64,000 bases of DNA. Origin: Bacteroidetes bacterium HGW-Bacteroidetes-7. Its GTDB lineage: Bacteria > Bacteroidota > Bacteroidia > Bacteroidales > UBA932. The translations under genes and the position numbers were made by a program. Positions 38,954 to 47,605 of the stretch are shown in pieces. The notes under the pieces were generated by a model. The model saw only the letters and a program-made list of their open reading frames with translations, ran no database searches and was not told the origin of the DNA. Position 1 is the first letter of the stretch; the number at the start of each line of letters is the position of its first letter. The stretch spans positions 1-64,000 of the forward strand of contig PHDA01000012.1 in the NCBI GenBank assembly GCA_002842465.1. The letters run 5' to 3'.

Positions 38954-38990
38954 ACATATTTCCAGACACACCGTTTTACCTGAATATCCA

Positions 38991-39029
38991 AAGAGACCGG
39001 GGGAAAAATTACTTTTCCCGGTCTCTTTT
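38991..39029 (+). terminator. Intrinsic terminator of outer-membrane protein gene
   Basis: AAGAGACCGGG (38991-39001) pairs with CCCGGTCTCTT (39017-39027), with AAAA/TTTT extending the stem inside and TTTTGTTT following. Confidence 0.88.
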
Positions 39030-39121
39030 GTTTGAAATAATAACAAAAATGAATTAACATCTGAGCAAAAAATCGTATTTTTACATAACTTAAATTTAAT
39101 CACCAAATTAATCTTTTGTTT

Positions 39122-40246
39122 ATGAACTATGTACCAAAGAGTGTGGTAGAGATGGTAGCTGTAGGGCTCCTTCCGCACCCTGTACTTGAAATTGAAGAGC
39201 TAAGCAGCGGGCTTATCAACGATTCATGGAAGGTTGTTACCAAAGACCCAAAGCACCCCAATTATCTGTTACAGAAAATCAACCACAATGTATTCAGAGA
39301 TGTTGAGAGTCTGCAATACAACATAAAAATGGTAACCGACTACATACGCAACAAGGTTATTTTAAAGGGAATTCAAGATATTGACAGACATGTACTCACT
39401 CCAATATCCATTGGGAAAGGTGACAATACAAAATTATACTACTGGGACAGTAACGGTGACTACTGGCGCATGTTTCTCTTTATTGAGGATAGCCACTCAT
39501 ACGATAAAATGGAGAGTCCTGAGATGGCAGAGGTGGCAGGTAAGGCTTTCGGCCAGTTCCATAAATACCTCAAAGACTTTCCCGGCAAAAGGCTGTGTGA
39601 AGTTATTCCTAACTTTCACAATACACCCGTAAGAATTGAAAACCTCCGCAGAAGAGTTGTACTTAATCCTGCAGGCCGCCTGAAAGATGTGAACAAAGAG
39701 GTAGATTTTCTCATAAATAAAAGTCACGATTTTCTTATGATTGCCGATCTTGGCGAGAAGGGAATTATCCCAACAAGAGTTGTGCATCAGGACACCAAAT
39801 TTAACAACATACTTTTCGACAAAAATGACGAGGTATTATGCGTTGTCGATCTTGACACCGTAATGCCCGGCTACATCTGCTACGACGTTGGAGATGCCAT
39901 TAGAAGCGGCGCCAACACAGGAAAAGAGGATGATGCCGACATTAAGAATGTTGAGCTGGACATGAATCTGGCCAAAGCATTCATGAAAGGATTTCTTGAC
40001 AAGACAAGAATGTTTTTGAAAAAGTCAGAGATAGAGACCCTTGCATTCGGAGCCAAGCTATTGACTTACGAACAAGCTGTCCGCTTCCTGGATGACTATC
40101 TGGACGGAGACAAATATTATAAAACAGACTATCCTGAGCACAACCTGGTAAGAGCCAGAGCACAAATCAAACTTCTGCAGAGCATAGAAAAGCACTACAC
40201 AGAGCTTGACGCGTATGCAAAAAAATGCGGGGTCATCAAATACTAA
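39122..40246 (+). CDS. Sugar kinase of the APH fold, NahK-like
   Basis: 374 residues of the aminoglycoside phosphotransferase superfamily. Motifs: LLQKINHNVFRDVESLQYNI (ATP-binding part), HQDTKFNNILFDKNDEV with the catalytic aspartate, and VVDLDTVMPGYICYDVGDAIRSGANT with the metal-binding DLD. The D-T-K-x-N-N and DLDTVMPG motifs match N-acetylhexosamine 1-kinases of the lacto-N-biose/HexNAc salvage type, rather than antibiotic-resistance enzymes. It probably phosphorylates a HexNAc sugar at C1. ABC transporter genes start 16 bases downstream. Confidence 0.75.
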   Translation: MNYVPKSVVEMVAVGLLPHPVLEIEELSSGLINDSWKVVTKDPKHPNYLLQKINHNVFRDVESLQYNIKMVTDYIRNKVILKGIQDIDRHVLTPISIGKGDNTKLYYWDSNGDYWRMFLFIEDSHSYDKMESPEMAEVAGKAFGQFHKYLKDFPGKRLCEVIPNFHNTPVRIENLRRRVVLNPAGRLKDVNKEVDFLINKSHDFLMIADLGEKGIIPTRVVHQDTKFNNILFDKNDEVLCVVDLDTVMPGYICYDVGDAIRSGANTGKEDDADIKNVELDMNLAKAFMKGFLDKTRMFLKKSEIETLAFGAKLLTYEQAVRFLDDYLDGDKYYKTDYPEHNLVRARAQIKLLQSIEKHYTELDAYAKKCGVIKY

Positions 40247-40262
40247 ACTTAATAATCGCAAC

Positions 40263-41117
40263 ATGATAGAGATAGGCAATCTGGAGTTTACATATCAAAA
40301 CACACAGAAAAAAGCCGTCAAAGATATGTCCTTTAAGGTAAAGGAGGGGGAGGTGTATGGATTTCTCGGACCAAGCGGAGCGGGAAAAACCACAACACAA
40401 AGGCTCATTATCGGGCTTCTACGGAATTATTCCGGCAGCATTAAGATATTCGGCAAAGAGCGTAGCTCATGGGGTAAAGATTTTTACGAGCAAATTGGGG
40501 TAGCATTTGATTTTCCCAATCTGTATCTAAAACTAACACCGGAAGAGAACCTCAAACTTATAGGCGCTTACTATAAAAATGGAATTTCGGACATACCCAC
40601 TATGCTGGACAGAGTAGGTCTCCTCCCCGATAAAAACTCAAGAGTTGAAAGCTTCTCAAAGGGCATGAAGATGAGGCTTAACTTTATCCGCTCCATTATG
40701 CACAACCCAAAGCTTATGTTTTTTGACGAGCCAACCTCCGGATTGGACCCTGTTAATGCACACATTATTAAAGATATAATACTAGAACAAAAGGCTGCCG
40801 GTAAAACAGTATTTCTCACCACACACAATATGACTGTAGCCGAACAACTGTGTGACAGAGTCTCCTTTATTGTAGATGGGAAAATTGTAGTTACAGGCTC
40901 ACCTGCCGATCTTATGATTGAACATGGTAAAAGGCTGCTGAATATCAATTATATAAAAGAGGGAACAGAACATTCAGCTGAGTTTGATCTAAACCACATA
41001 GGGGAGAACGAACAATTTTTGAGCTTAATCAAAAATGAAGAGATCAGAACAATTCACACTTGCGAAGCAACTCTGGAAGATATCTTCATAAAATTAACCG
41101 GAAAAAATCTTCAATGA
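40263..41117 (+). CDS. ABC transporter ATP-binding protein (ABC-2 type)
   Basis: 284 residues. Walker A GPSGAGKTT, an atypical signature ESFSKGMKMRLNF in place of LSGGQ, Walker B LMFFDEPTSGLD and H-loop LTTHNM. A C-terminal accessory segment of about 70 residues follows, as in drug or lipid exporters. ATG 40263 chosen; the longer frame overlaps the kinase gene. The stop overlaps the next permease gene (ATGA). Confidence 0.92.
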   Translation: MIEIGNLEFTYQNTQKKAVKDMSFKVKEGEVYGFLGPSGAGKTTTQRLIIGLLRNYSGSIKIFGKERSSWGKDFYEQIGVAFDFPNLYLKLTPEENLKLIGAYYKNGISDIPTMLDRVGLLPDKNSRVESFSKGMKMRLNFIRSIMHNPKLMFFDEPTSGLDPVNAHIIKDIILEQKAAGKTVFLTTHNMTVAEQLCDRVSFIVDGKIVVTGSPADLMIEHGKRLLNINYIKEGTEHSAEFDLNHIGENEQFLSLIKNEEIRTIHTCEATLEDIFIKLTGKNLQ

Positions 41118-41806
41118 GATTAATAAACGCAATTTGGTCAGACATAAAATTTCAGATAAAACAGGGTTTTTACCTGGTATATCTGATAATCACCATAATG
41201 TACCTGATTATACTCTCGATGCTTCCGGAAAATGTGTTAACAATTGCACTCCCTCTGGTTGTCTTTTCTGACCCTTCAGTCTTGGGGCTCTTTTTTATCG
41301 GAGGAATTATTCTTCTTGAAAAATCCCAGGGTGTACTCATGGTGATGGTTGTATCGCCCCTTAGGACACAAGAGTACATACTCGCTAAAGCTATCTCTCT
41401 GGCACTTGTCTCCGCAATAGCAGCAATAGCAATAACAGCACTTAGCCCAATAAATAACGTAAACTGGTTTTTACTGATACTCTCAACCATATTAACTGCC
41501 GGGCTGTTTACTCTAAGCGGAATAATGATTAATGCAGGGTGCAACAATGTAAACCAATACATGGTCAAAACAATACCATATATGCTACTCTTTGTTCTGC
41601 CATCCTTCTCCCTTTTAGGATTTGAATACTCATATCTTTTTACAGTCGTACCCAGTGTTGCAGCATTAAGACTCTTACTAGGGGCTTATCACGGCATTAT
41701 CTGGTACGAAGCCTTGGGGCTAACTCTCTACCTTTTACTAATGAACTATATCTTTTTCAGGTATTCAGTCAAAATTTTTGAAAACAAAATTGTATATCAG
41801 GATTAA
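41114..41806 (+). CDS. ABC-2 type permease, first subunit
   Basis: 230 residues with six hydrophobic segments (YLVYLIITIMYLIILSM, LGLFFIGGIILLEKSQGVL, AISLALVSAIAAIAITAL and others). E-K-S-Q-G in the second segment is typical of exporter permeases of the fluoroquinolone-export type. It pairs with the ATPase (4-base overlap) and the next permease. Substrate unknown. Confidence 0.85.
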   Translation: MRLINAIWSDIKFQIKQGFYLVYLIITIMYLIILSMLPENVLTIALPLVVFSDPSVLGLFFIGGIILLEKSQGVLMVMVVSPLRTQEYILAKAISLALVSAIAAIAITALSPINNVNWFLLILSTILTAGLFTLSGIMINAGCNNVNQYMVKTIPYMLLFVLPSFSLLGFEYSYLFTVVPSVAALRLLLGAYHGIIWYEALGLTLYLLLMNYIFFRYSVKIFENKIVYQD

Positions 41807-41810
41807 AACT

Positions 41811-42515
41811 ATGATTAATTTGATCCATATAAAAAATGACCTGAAGCAGGTATTTCGAGACCCTGTTATGAGCATACTAATGCTTGCTCCACTGCTGATA
41901 GTTGTTGTTTTTAAGCTCCTTATATTTTTTCTTTTCCCATTTATTGCCACAAAATTTAATTTTGAGTTCAGCCTCTATTACCAATATTTGATGGCCGGAA
42001 TTCTGATACTTATCTCAGGTATGCTAGGTATTGTCATAGGGTTTATGATGCTTGACGATAAAGACGGAAACATTGCCGAACTTATGGCTGTTACTCCCCT
42101 TGGCAGAAGCGGATATCTGGTAAACAGACTATCATTTTCATCAATTCTTTGCTTTATTTACTCAATAATTGCAATATATGTTCTGAATGTAATTGATGTT
42201 CCCTTTTACACCATCCTTTTACTATCGCTACTATCAGCAATATACTCCATTATTATCGGCTTACTTATTTTCTCAGGAGCAGATGATAAAGTCAAAGGGC
42301 TTACATTTGCCAAAGGGTTGAATATGCTTGGAATTTTCGCATTTAGCGACCTCTTTGCACTGAATTGGTTCTCAATATTGTCGCTCATTTTTCCAACATA
42401 CTGGATTACCCGCATAATTGAAAGTCCACACTCCGTTTCAGCCTTCCTGATAGGCACATCAATACATATTATTTGGTTGTCATACTTGATTTACAGATAT
42501 TTGTCAAAAAAATAA
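41811..42515 (+). CDS. ABC-2 type permease, second subunit
   Basis: 234 residues with six hydrophobic segments. NDLKQVFRDPVMSILMLAPLL at the N-terminus and DDKDGNIAELMAVTPLG match exporter permeases; the start at ATG 41811 comes 4 bases after the first permease stop. The two different permeases and the ATPase probably make a heteromeric exporter. Confidence 0.85.
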   Translation: MINLIHIKNDLKQVFRDPVMSILMLAPLLIVVVFKLLIFFLFPFIATKFNFEFSLYYQYLMAGILILISGMLGIVIGFMMLDDKDGNIAELMAVTPLGRSGYLVNRLSFSSILCFIYSIIAIYVLNVIDVPFYTILLLSLLSAIYSIIIGLLIFSGADDKVKGLTFAKGLNMLGIFAFSDLFALNWFSILSLIFPTYWITRIIESPHSVSAFLIGTSIHIIWLSYLIYRYLSKK

Positions 42516-42531
42516 ACAAAACTATCTTTTT

Positions 42532-43305
42532 ATGAACTCTATTATTGAAAGCGTCGCATCCTCAATGGATTGTGACAATGTTGAGCTTGTAGAATACCTG
42601 CCATACATTTTGCAGGATTTTACGGAGATAGGGGCTTGCCCGGAGGTTATAACAGATCTTGTAAAGAGAAACACACACAACTACCCCTCACTAAAAATTT
42701 TGGATCTTGGCTGTGGAAAAGGATCTGTTTCAATTGAACTGGCTCGTGCTTTAAACTGTTTTTGTCATGGAATTGATGCAGTGGAAGGTTTTATAAAGGA
42801 GGCAAAATTATTTGCTTCTGAAAAAGGAGTAGGTGACCAATGCATTTTTGAAACTGCAGACATAAGAGAAAGAACCAAAGAGCTCAAAGATTACAATGTT
42901 ATTGTGCTGGCAGCAACAGGCCCGCTTTTTGGTGACTACGAATCAACACTCAAAGGCGTTTTACCTTGCCTGGCTAATGATGGAATTGTGATAATGGATG
43001 ATTGGTACAAGATAAAGAATGACAATTTCACCCATGTAAGACTATTTGAGAAGCAAGAGATATTGAGGCAGGCAGAGGCAGCCGGAATGTTACTTTCTGA
43101 CGAACATATTCATGAGAAAACCACAGAGCTTGGCAACAGTTACAGTGAGGAGTATGAAAACCTTAAAAAGAGATGCCACGAGCTGACTCAAATGCATCCC
43201 CAAAAGGCAGAGATGTTTAAAAACTACGTAAACAAACAAAGCGAGGAGTACCAAATACTCCAAAACAACGTAATCTGCTCAGCATTAGTATTTAGAAAAA
43301 AATAA
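42532..43305 (+). CDS. Class I SAM-dependent methyltransferase
   Basis: 257 residues. Motif I LKILDLGCGKGSVSIELA (about residues 54-71), motif II HGIDAVEGFI, and FETADIRE. The C-terminal helix-rich part is less conserved. Placed directly after the exporter genes, it could modify the exported compound or a self-protection target, but context alone does not show this. Confidence 0.87.
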   Translation: MNSIIESVASSMDCDNVELVEYLPYILQDFTEIGACPEVITDLVKRNTHNYPSLKILDLGCGKGSVSIELARALNCFCHGIDAVEGFIKEAKLFASEKGVGDQCIFETADIRERTKELKDYNVIVLAATGPLFGDYESTLKGVLPCLANDGIVIMDDWYKIKNDNFTHVRLFEKQEILRQAEAAGMLLSDEHIHEKTTELGNSYSEEYENLKKRCHELTQMHPQKAEMFKNYVNKQSEEYQILQNNVICSALVFRKK

Positions 43306-43310
43306 TCAAA

Positions 43311-43736
43311 ATGGAAACTCAACTCTTAAGAGAACAGGAGATTATTCCAAACGATGAAAATCTGTCGAGAATAATCCCGGGGTTATTTACGCTGTACCAA
43401 AATTTCATATCACTTATTAAGAGTGACAAACACTCCCTTAACACAGAGTGGAACTACTACAAAGACGGCAAAAGCTGGTTATGCAAAGTAACCTACAAGA
43501 AAAAAACAGTATTTTGGTTATCGCTTTGGAATGACTACCTTAAAGTCGGCTTTTATTTCACAGAAGCAACCATTAAAGGAATAGATCAGCTAGAAATTGC
43601 AAAAGAGATAAAAGAGAGCATTAAAGATGTGAAAATGGTGGGCAAGTTGGCTCCATTAATCATTGATATTTCTAAGGATGAGCAGCTTAATGATCTTACC
43701 AAGATAATTGAGTACAAAAAAAGTGTAATGAAATGA
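43311..43736 (+). CDS. DUF3788-like protein
   Basis: 141 residues, soluble, with the pattern GKSWLCKVTYKKKTVFWLSLWNDYLKVGFYF typical of DUF3788. Function unknown. Overlaps the next gene by 4 bases (ATGA). Confidence 0.7.
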   Translation: METQLLREQEIIPNDENLSRIIPGLFTLYQNFISLIKSDKHSLNTEWNYYKDGKSWLCKVTYKKKTVFWLSLWNDYLKVGFYFTEATIKGIDQLEIAKEIKESIKDVKMVGKLAPLIIDISKDEQLNDLTKIIEYKKSVMK

Positions 43737-43999
43737 AAACAGATCCGGTAAAGGTGTTCAGCGGAACATACCTGCAATGCGAAATGGTAAGGAGCCTGCT
43801 CGAAAACGCAGGAATTGAGTCCTATCTCAAAGATGAACTTTTAGGCACAATTGCCCCCTGGTGGGCCGAGCCCGGAGGAGCAGGCGCAGTTAAAGTTTTT
43901 GTCTCAGTAGAAGATGAAGCCCAGGCAACTCTTGTGGTTGAGCAGTACGAGAAAAACATTAATGAAGAGAACGTTGGTGAAGAAAACGAAATTGAGTAA
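43733..43999 (+). CDS. DUF2007-like putative signalling protein
   Basis: 88 residues: VFSGTYLQCEMVRSLLENAGIESYL followed by VKVFVSVEDEAQATLVVEQY. Matches DUF2007, small proteins described as possible signal transducers. Function unknown. Coupled to the DUF3788 gene. Confidence 0.8.
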   Translation: MKTDPVKVFSGTYLQCEMVRSLLENAGIESYLKDELLGTIAPWWAEPGGAGAVKVFVSVEDEAQATLVVEQYEKNINEENVGEENEIE

Positions 44000-44028
44000 A
44001 GCACTAATAATAAAAAAGTAACCGAAAC

Positions 44029-44247
44029 GTGAACAACCCAATTCAGACAAAATCAATAATAACATGTCCACATTGCGGCTATAGCAAGCAAGAGGAGATG
44101 CCACTTAATGCCTGCCAGTTCTTTTATGAGTGTCCAAATTGCAAAAAATTATTAAAACCTAAGAGTGGTGACTGCTGTGTGTTTTGCTCTTACGGAACAG
44201 TAAAATGCCCCCCAATTCAGGATAAATCAAAGGGTTGTTGCGGTTAA
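44029..44247 (+). CDS. Small cysteine-rich zinc-ribbon protein (GDCCVFCSYG family)
   Basis: 72 residues from a GTG start: two zinc-ribbon-like pairs CPHC and CPNC, then GDCCVFCSYGTVKCPPIQ and a terminal CCG. The GDCC-x-FCSYG-x3-CPP motif defines a conserved family of small proteins, often near mercury or metal genes, with no assigned role. No metal genes are seen here. Confidence 0.7.
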   Translation: MNNPIQTKSIITCPHCGYSKQEEMPLNACQFFYECPNCKKLLKPKSGDCCVFCSYGTVKCPPIQDKSKGCCG

Positions 44248-44300
44248 TGTGAGTAATACAAACTTAGATTGTAATCATTTCAACACAAAGCAATTTTAGC

Positions 44301-44795
44301 TTAAAGCAGTTTCAATGCAATCACAGCACAGGCCTCTGCATCAGCCAAAGCGTTATGGTGATTTTCCAAAATATATCCGCAATGGGCCGAAACCGTATGC
44401 AACTGATGATTAACAATTGACTTACCTAACTGCCTTCTTGATGCAGAAAGTGTACAATAAAACTCATAATCAGGGTAATCCAGACAGTAAGTCCTGAAAG
44501 CAGCCCTCAGACATGACTCATCAAAATTCTTATTGTGCGCCACGAGCGGCAATCCCTCAATAAGCGGCTCAATCTCACTCCACACCTTCGAAAAAACCCT
44601 CTCCATCTCGGTATCCTCCCTTGTAAGACCATGCACGCAACTGTTCCTGTAATTATAATAGTTGGGCTCCGGCTGAATAAGGCTGTAATACCTGTCAACT
44701 ATCTCTCCATCTCTTACAATGACCACTCCCACGCTGCAGACACTTGAGGGATATTCGTTAGCTGTTTCAAAATCTATTGCCGCAAAATCTTTCAT
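44301..44795 (-). CDS. DnaQ-like 3'-5' exonuclease
   Basis: 164 residues. The exonuclease motifs are present: ExoI FAAIDFETANEYPSSVCSVG, ExoII LVAHNKNFDESCL, ExoIII H-NALADAEACA with the catalytic histidine. The family acts as proofreading-type or repair exonuclease; association with polymerase III cannot be shown. ATG 44795 chosen: it precedes the first beta strand (MKDFAAIDFET) and gives normal length. Confidence 0.9.
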   Translation of the reverse strand: MKDFAAIDFETANEYPSSVCSVGVVIVRDGEIVDRYYSLIQPEPNYYNYRNSCVHGLTREDTEMERVFSKVWSEIEPLIEGLPLVAHNKNFDESCLRAAFRTYCLDYPDYEFYCTLSASRRQLGKSIVNHQLHTVSAHCGYILENHHNALADAEACAVIALKLL

Positions 44796-44913
44796 TAAAA
44801 ACAAATTGAAGTGAATATTTCTGCAAATATGCATCAATTTTAAAAAGATTTGTAGATTTACACCGTTTTTCAAAAGATTTATAACTCCTCATCACCATTT
44901 TATACTATTGCAT

Positions 44914-45207
44914 ATGAAGATATTGGCAATCGAAAAAGAGATAGAAGGAACCAACTGGAAAGAGGCAAAAGAGACTCTTAAGGCAGAAGCAGAGGCTGTT
45001 TATGAACTTATCCAAAAAAATATTATCAGGGAAATTTACTTTGACGAACTACACAATGCAGTGATGGTTCTTGAATGTAAAGACAAACGGGAGGCAAAAG
45101 ACATTATTAGCAGATTGCCTGTTGTGAAGCATGGTTTGTCTGTCTTTAGAGTAAGTGAACTGCTCCCCTATTCCGGTCTTGAAAGACTTTTTGAAGTCAG
45201 AAAGTAA
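44914..45207 (+). CDS. Small protein of dimeric alpha-beta barrel type
   Basis: 97 residues: MKILAIEKEIEG, ELIQKNIIREIYFDELHNAVMVLECKDKREAKDIISRLPVV and a long C-terminal segment. The pattern of a strand, helix, strand, strand and 'RLPVVKHGL' resembles muconolactone isomerase/YCII-like ferredoxin-fold dimers. Function unknown. Confidence 0.55.
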   Translation: MKILAIEKEIEGTNWKEAKETLKAEAEAVYELIQKNIIREIYFDELHNAVMVLECKDKREAKDIISRLPVVKHGLSVFRVSELLPYSGLERLFEVRK

Positions 45208-45229
45208 CTAAAAACAACATATCCCAAAT

Positions 45230-45283
45230 ATGAATTCAAACAATCCCGGCAACGAAAATTTGCCAGGTACGCTTTTCGTTTAA
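45230..45283 (+). promoter_or_regulatory. osmC leader with micro-ORF and inverted repeat
   Basis: AACGAAAA (45251-45258) and TTTTCGTT (45273-45280) form an 8-bp inverted repeat in the leader of the OsmC gene. It lies inside a 17-codon open frame (MNSNNPGNENLPGTLFV) from ATG 45230 to TAA 45283. It could be a leader peptide, or chance. Confidence 0.3.
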
Positions 45284-45308
45284 GCATAACAATTAACACC
45301 AATAAAAA

Positions 45309-45743
45309 ATGTCAGACAAATCAAAAGAGCTTTTTGCCTCGATTAAGCTCGTGAACGACAGGCTAAATTTCGAGGGCCTTGTCGAAGGTAATAAACCCGT
45401 ATCAATTGACTATACTCCGCCGCTTGGAGACAACCTCGGTTACACCTCTCTGGAACTACTTTTAATGAGCATCTCCTCTTGCCTGGGTACTGCCCTGCTA
45501 ACCTTCTTAAGAAAAATGGGCAAAACCATCGGTAGTTTTGAAATTGAATCACATGGCATTCGCCGACAGGAACACCCAACCGGTTTCAGCAAAATAAATC
45601 TTCACATTACTGTTGCCTCTCCCGATGTAACCGATCTGGATATGAAAAAGATAATACAGCTATCAGAGGAGACCTACTGCCCTGTTTTCGCAATGGTAAA
45701 AGGTAACGTTGACACAGAAACAACATTTGAACTAAAAAGGTAA
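45309..45743 (+). CDS. OsmC-family peroxide-reductase-like protein
   Basis: 144 residues. The two conserved cysteines of OsmC/Ohr proteins are present: SSCLGT (about C57) and EETYCPVF (about C117), with FEIESHGIRRQEHPTGF between. The family reduces organic hydroperoxides by thiol chemistry. The preceding leader carries a small inverted repeat. Followed at once by a membrane protein gene. Confidence 0.9.
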   Translation: MSDKSKELFASIKLVNDRLNFEGLVEGNKPVSIDYTPPLGDNLGYTSLELLLMSISSCLGTALLTFLRKMGKTIGSFEIESHGIRRQEHPTGFSKINLHITVASPDVTDLDMKKIIQLSEETYCPVFAMVKGNVDTETTFELKR

Positions 45744-45764
45744 ATGGTTTATTTGAAACATTTT

Positions 45765-46172
45765 ATGAAAAACACATTAAAAAAGACTAAAACGCTTCAC
45801 ATAATTCTAGGAATTATGTTGGCATTTGGAGCTCTAAACGCTTTTGGTGGAGGGTGGTACGGAATGAGCGGTGCAGAGGGTGTACCCATGGAATGGCTGG
45901 AGGGCAGCCCCTTTAGCTCCTATTTTATACCAAGTTTAATTCTGTTTATTGTAGTTGGAGGATCATTCCTAACAGCATCTGTTATGAATTTCGCCTACAG
46001 CAGGTTTGCCCGAATTGTCTCATTCGGCTCTGTCGGAGTAGTAGCTCTCTGGTTAATTGTACAACTGATAATAATCGGATATGTATCATGGATGCAACCC
46101 GCAACCGCAACCTTCGCATGTGGCGTATTGATTCTTTCAGCATACCTGCCGGCTCAAAAAACAAATAGCTGA
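45765..46172 (+). CDS. Small four-helix membrane protein
   Basis: 135 residues with four hydrophobic segments (LHIILGIMLAFGALNAFGGGWYG, FIPSLILFIVVGGSFLTAS, IVSFGSVGVVALWLIVQLIIIG and FACGVLILSAYL). Unknown function; resembles small DUF-type integral membrane proteins in Bacteroidota. Start at ATG 45765; ATG 45744 is also possible and would directly follow the OsmC stop. Confidence 0.65.
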   Translation: MKNTLKKTKTLHIILGIMLAFGALNAFGGGWYGMSGAEGVPMEWLEGSPFSSYFIPSLILFIVVGGSFLTASVMNFAYSRFARIVSFGSVGVVALWLIVQLIIIGYVSWMQPATATFACGVLILSAYLPAQKTNS

Positions 46173-46325
46173 TATTATGCACCAATTAAAAGAGTGCTTC
46201 ATTAGATTATAATCCTCTTGAAAGAAAAACTATTTCAATCAAAGATTACTTTTGTTATTTATGATGTTGATGATAAGCTGGAAGTTGGTCTATCTTATAG
46301 GAATTCTTTTGTTAAGTAAATTGCT
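46173..46325. other. Left edge of AT-rich accessory island
   Basis: No full gene. An open frame at 46218-46319 on the plus strand (33 codons, TTG start, ending SYRNSFVK) may be a broken gene end. Base composition becomes visibly AT-richer from here to about 49.86 kb. Confidence 0.35.
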
Positions 46326-46916
46326 TTACTGCTTCAATAATTCTTTACAAAGATTATCTGTAAATTCATTTACATTTGTATGAAAAACTGAATAAATTTC
46401 AGAACATTCATCTTTTGATTTAAACTCCAATTTATCTAATGAAATGATCATAGGATTAATAACATTTTGAATATTGTCAATATGTTCTACACAAATATTA
46501 GTACTTAATAATGTATTAAAGTTCTGGATATCTTTTGTAATTCTATTGAATTTGAGAGGTAATGCTATACTTAGATGTGTAACATTTACTTTTTCTTCTT
46601 TTGATAATTCTGGGCACAAATTAAGTAACAGTATTGAGCAATCTTTTAATATGGAATTTGATTGATCCGCTAAACTATTATAAGTCATTAGCTTTATATC
46701 ATTTAACCTTCTAATCTCAGCATCTGATTTACTTAGATAGTACAAAAAATAACTGAAGGGAAATGATAATGTTACAATTATGATTGAAGAAAGAATATCA
46801 TAGAACCCATATGATAATGTGAATACTCTTGCAATTCCAATCCCAGATAAAATTCCTAATATGTAAATACTAGCAGCTATCCCAATGTGTTTATTATTCA
46901 TAGTTATATTTCTCAT
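46326..46916 (-). CDS. Two-helix membrane protein, unknown
   Basis: 196 residues: two transmembrane helices (about 12-31 IGIAASIYILGILSGIGIAR and 38-62 YDILSSIIIVTLSFPFSYFLYYLS), then a long helical soluble domain. No recognised family. ATG 46916 or 46901. AT-rich codon use, like its neighbours in the island. Confidence 0.55.
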   Translation of the reverse strand: MRNITMNNKHIGIAASIYILGILSGIGIARVFTLSYGFYDILSSIIIVTLSFPFSYFLYYLSKSDAEIRRLNDIKLMTYNSLADQSNSILKDCSILLLNLCPELSKEEKVNVTHLSIALPLKFNRITKDIQNFNTLLSTNICVEHIDNIQNVINPMIISLDKLEFKSKDECSEIYSVFHTNVNEFTDNLCKELLKQ

Positions 46917-46984
46917 AATGCATAGTGCTAATTATAACCAATATAGATTTTCTTCATTCTATTCATATCATCAGTCTGTTATTC

Positions 46985-47605
46985 TTATGATTGGATTGCA
47001 GTAACAATTCCATCATCTACATATACATACATGTTTCCATAATAAACATACTGCTTTCTTACTCCATACATCGTTTCTGTTCTGTTAACTCTCTTTAAAA
47101 CAGGTTTATTAATAAGTTTTAATCCTTCTTCTTTCATCCCAACTCTTATTTCTTGATCCCGTATACAACCTGCTGTTATTTCACCATAAGCTTTAACATT
47201 TGCTTCATATATTTTTAGAACTTCATTCATTTTTGGATCTTCAGGTGGGATCTCAATATGTTTTCTGGGAATCCAACCAGTATAATCTTCTCTCAAATAT
47301 TCTGGTTCTACAACACAAACTTTAATCCAGTCGGCACTTTCCTCCAAAATAACAACTTTGCAAGTGTAATTTATCTTCGCTGGTTTTTTACTACTAGAAT
47401 CTTTATCATTTATAAAAACACCTTCATATGTTACACCAGGACCCGTTTTTAACTGGATACTTGCTCCATAGATTTTATGAGTCTCTAATGATGATTCTTT
47501 TTTCAAAACTTCTGAATTGGTATTGCTGACACACGAAACAAGCAGCAATACTCCTACAATCATATTCAAGACAATTGCCAAGAATTTAATATTTGATTTT
47601 CCCAT
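46985..47605 (-). CDS. SH3b-domain lipoprotein, unknown
   Basis: 206 residues: signal peptide with lipobox LLVSC (about C25), then a bacterial SH3-like domain (YGASIQLKTGPGVTYEGVFI...WIKVCVVEPEYLREDYTGWIPRKHIE). The C-terminal part is YGVRKQYVYYGNMYVYVDDG. Bacterial SH3 domains bind peptidoglycan or protein; role unknown. Confidence 0.65.
   Translation of the reverse strand: MGKSNIKFLAIVLNMIVGVLLLVSCVSNTNSEVLKKESSLETHKIYGASIQLKTGPGVTYEGVFINDKDSSSKKPAKINYTCKVVILEESADWIKVCVVEPEYLREDYTGWIPRKHIEIPPEDPKMNEVLKIYEANVKAYGEITAGCIRDQEIRVGMKEEGLKLINKPVLKRVNRTETMYGVRKQYVYYGNMYVYVDDGIVTAIQS

Noticed and set aside
39122-40246. Aminoglycoside resistance gene
   Set aside because: APH fold is present but the DTKxNN and DLDTVMPG motifs fit sugar kinases rather than antibiotic phosphotransferases.
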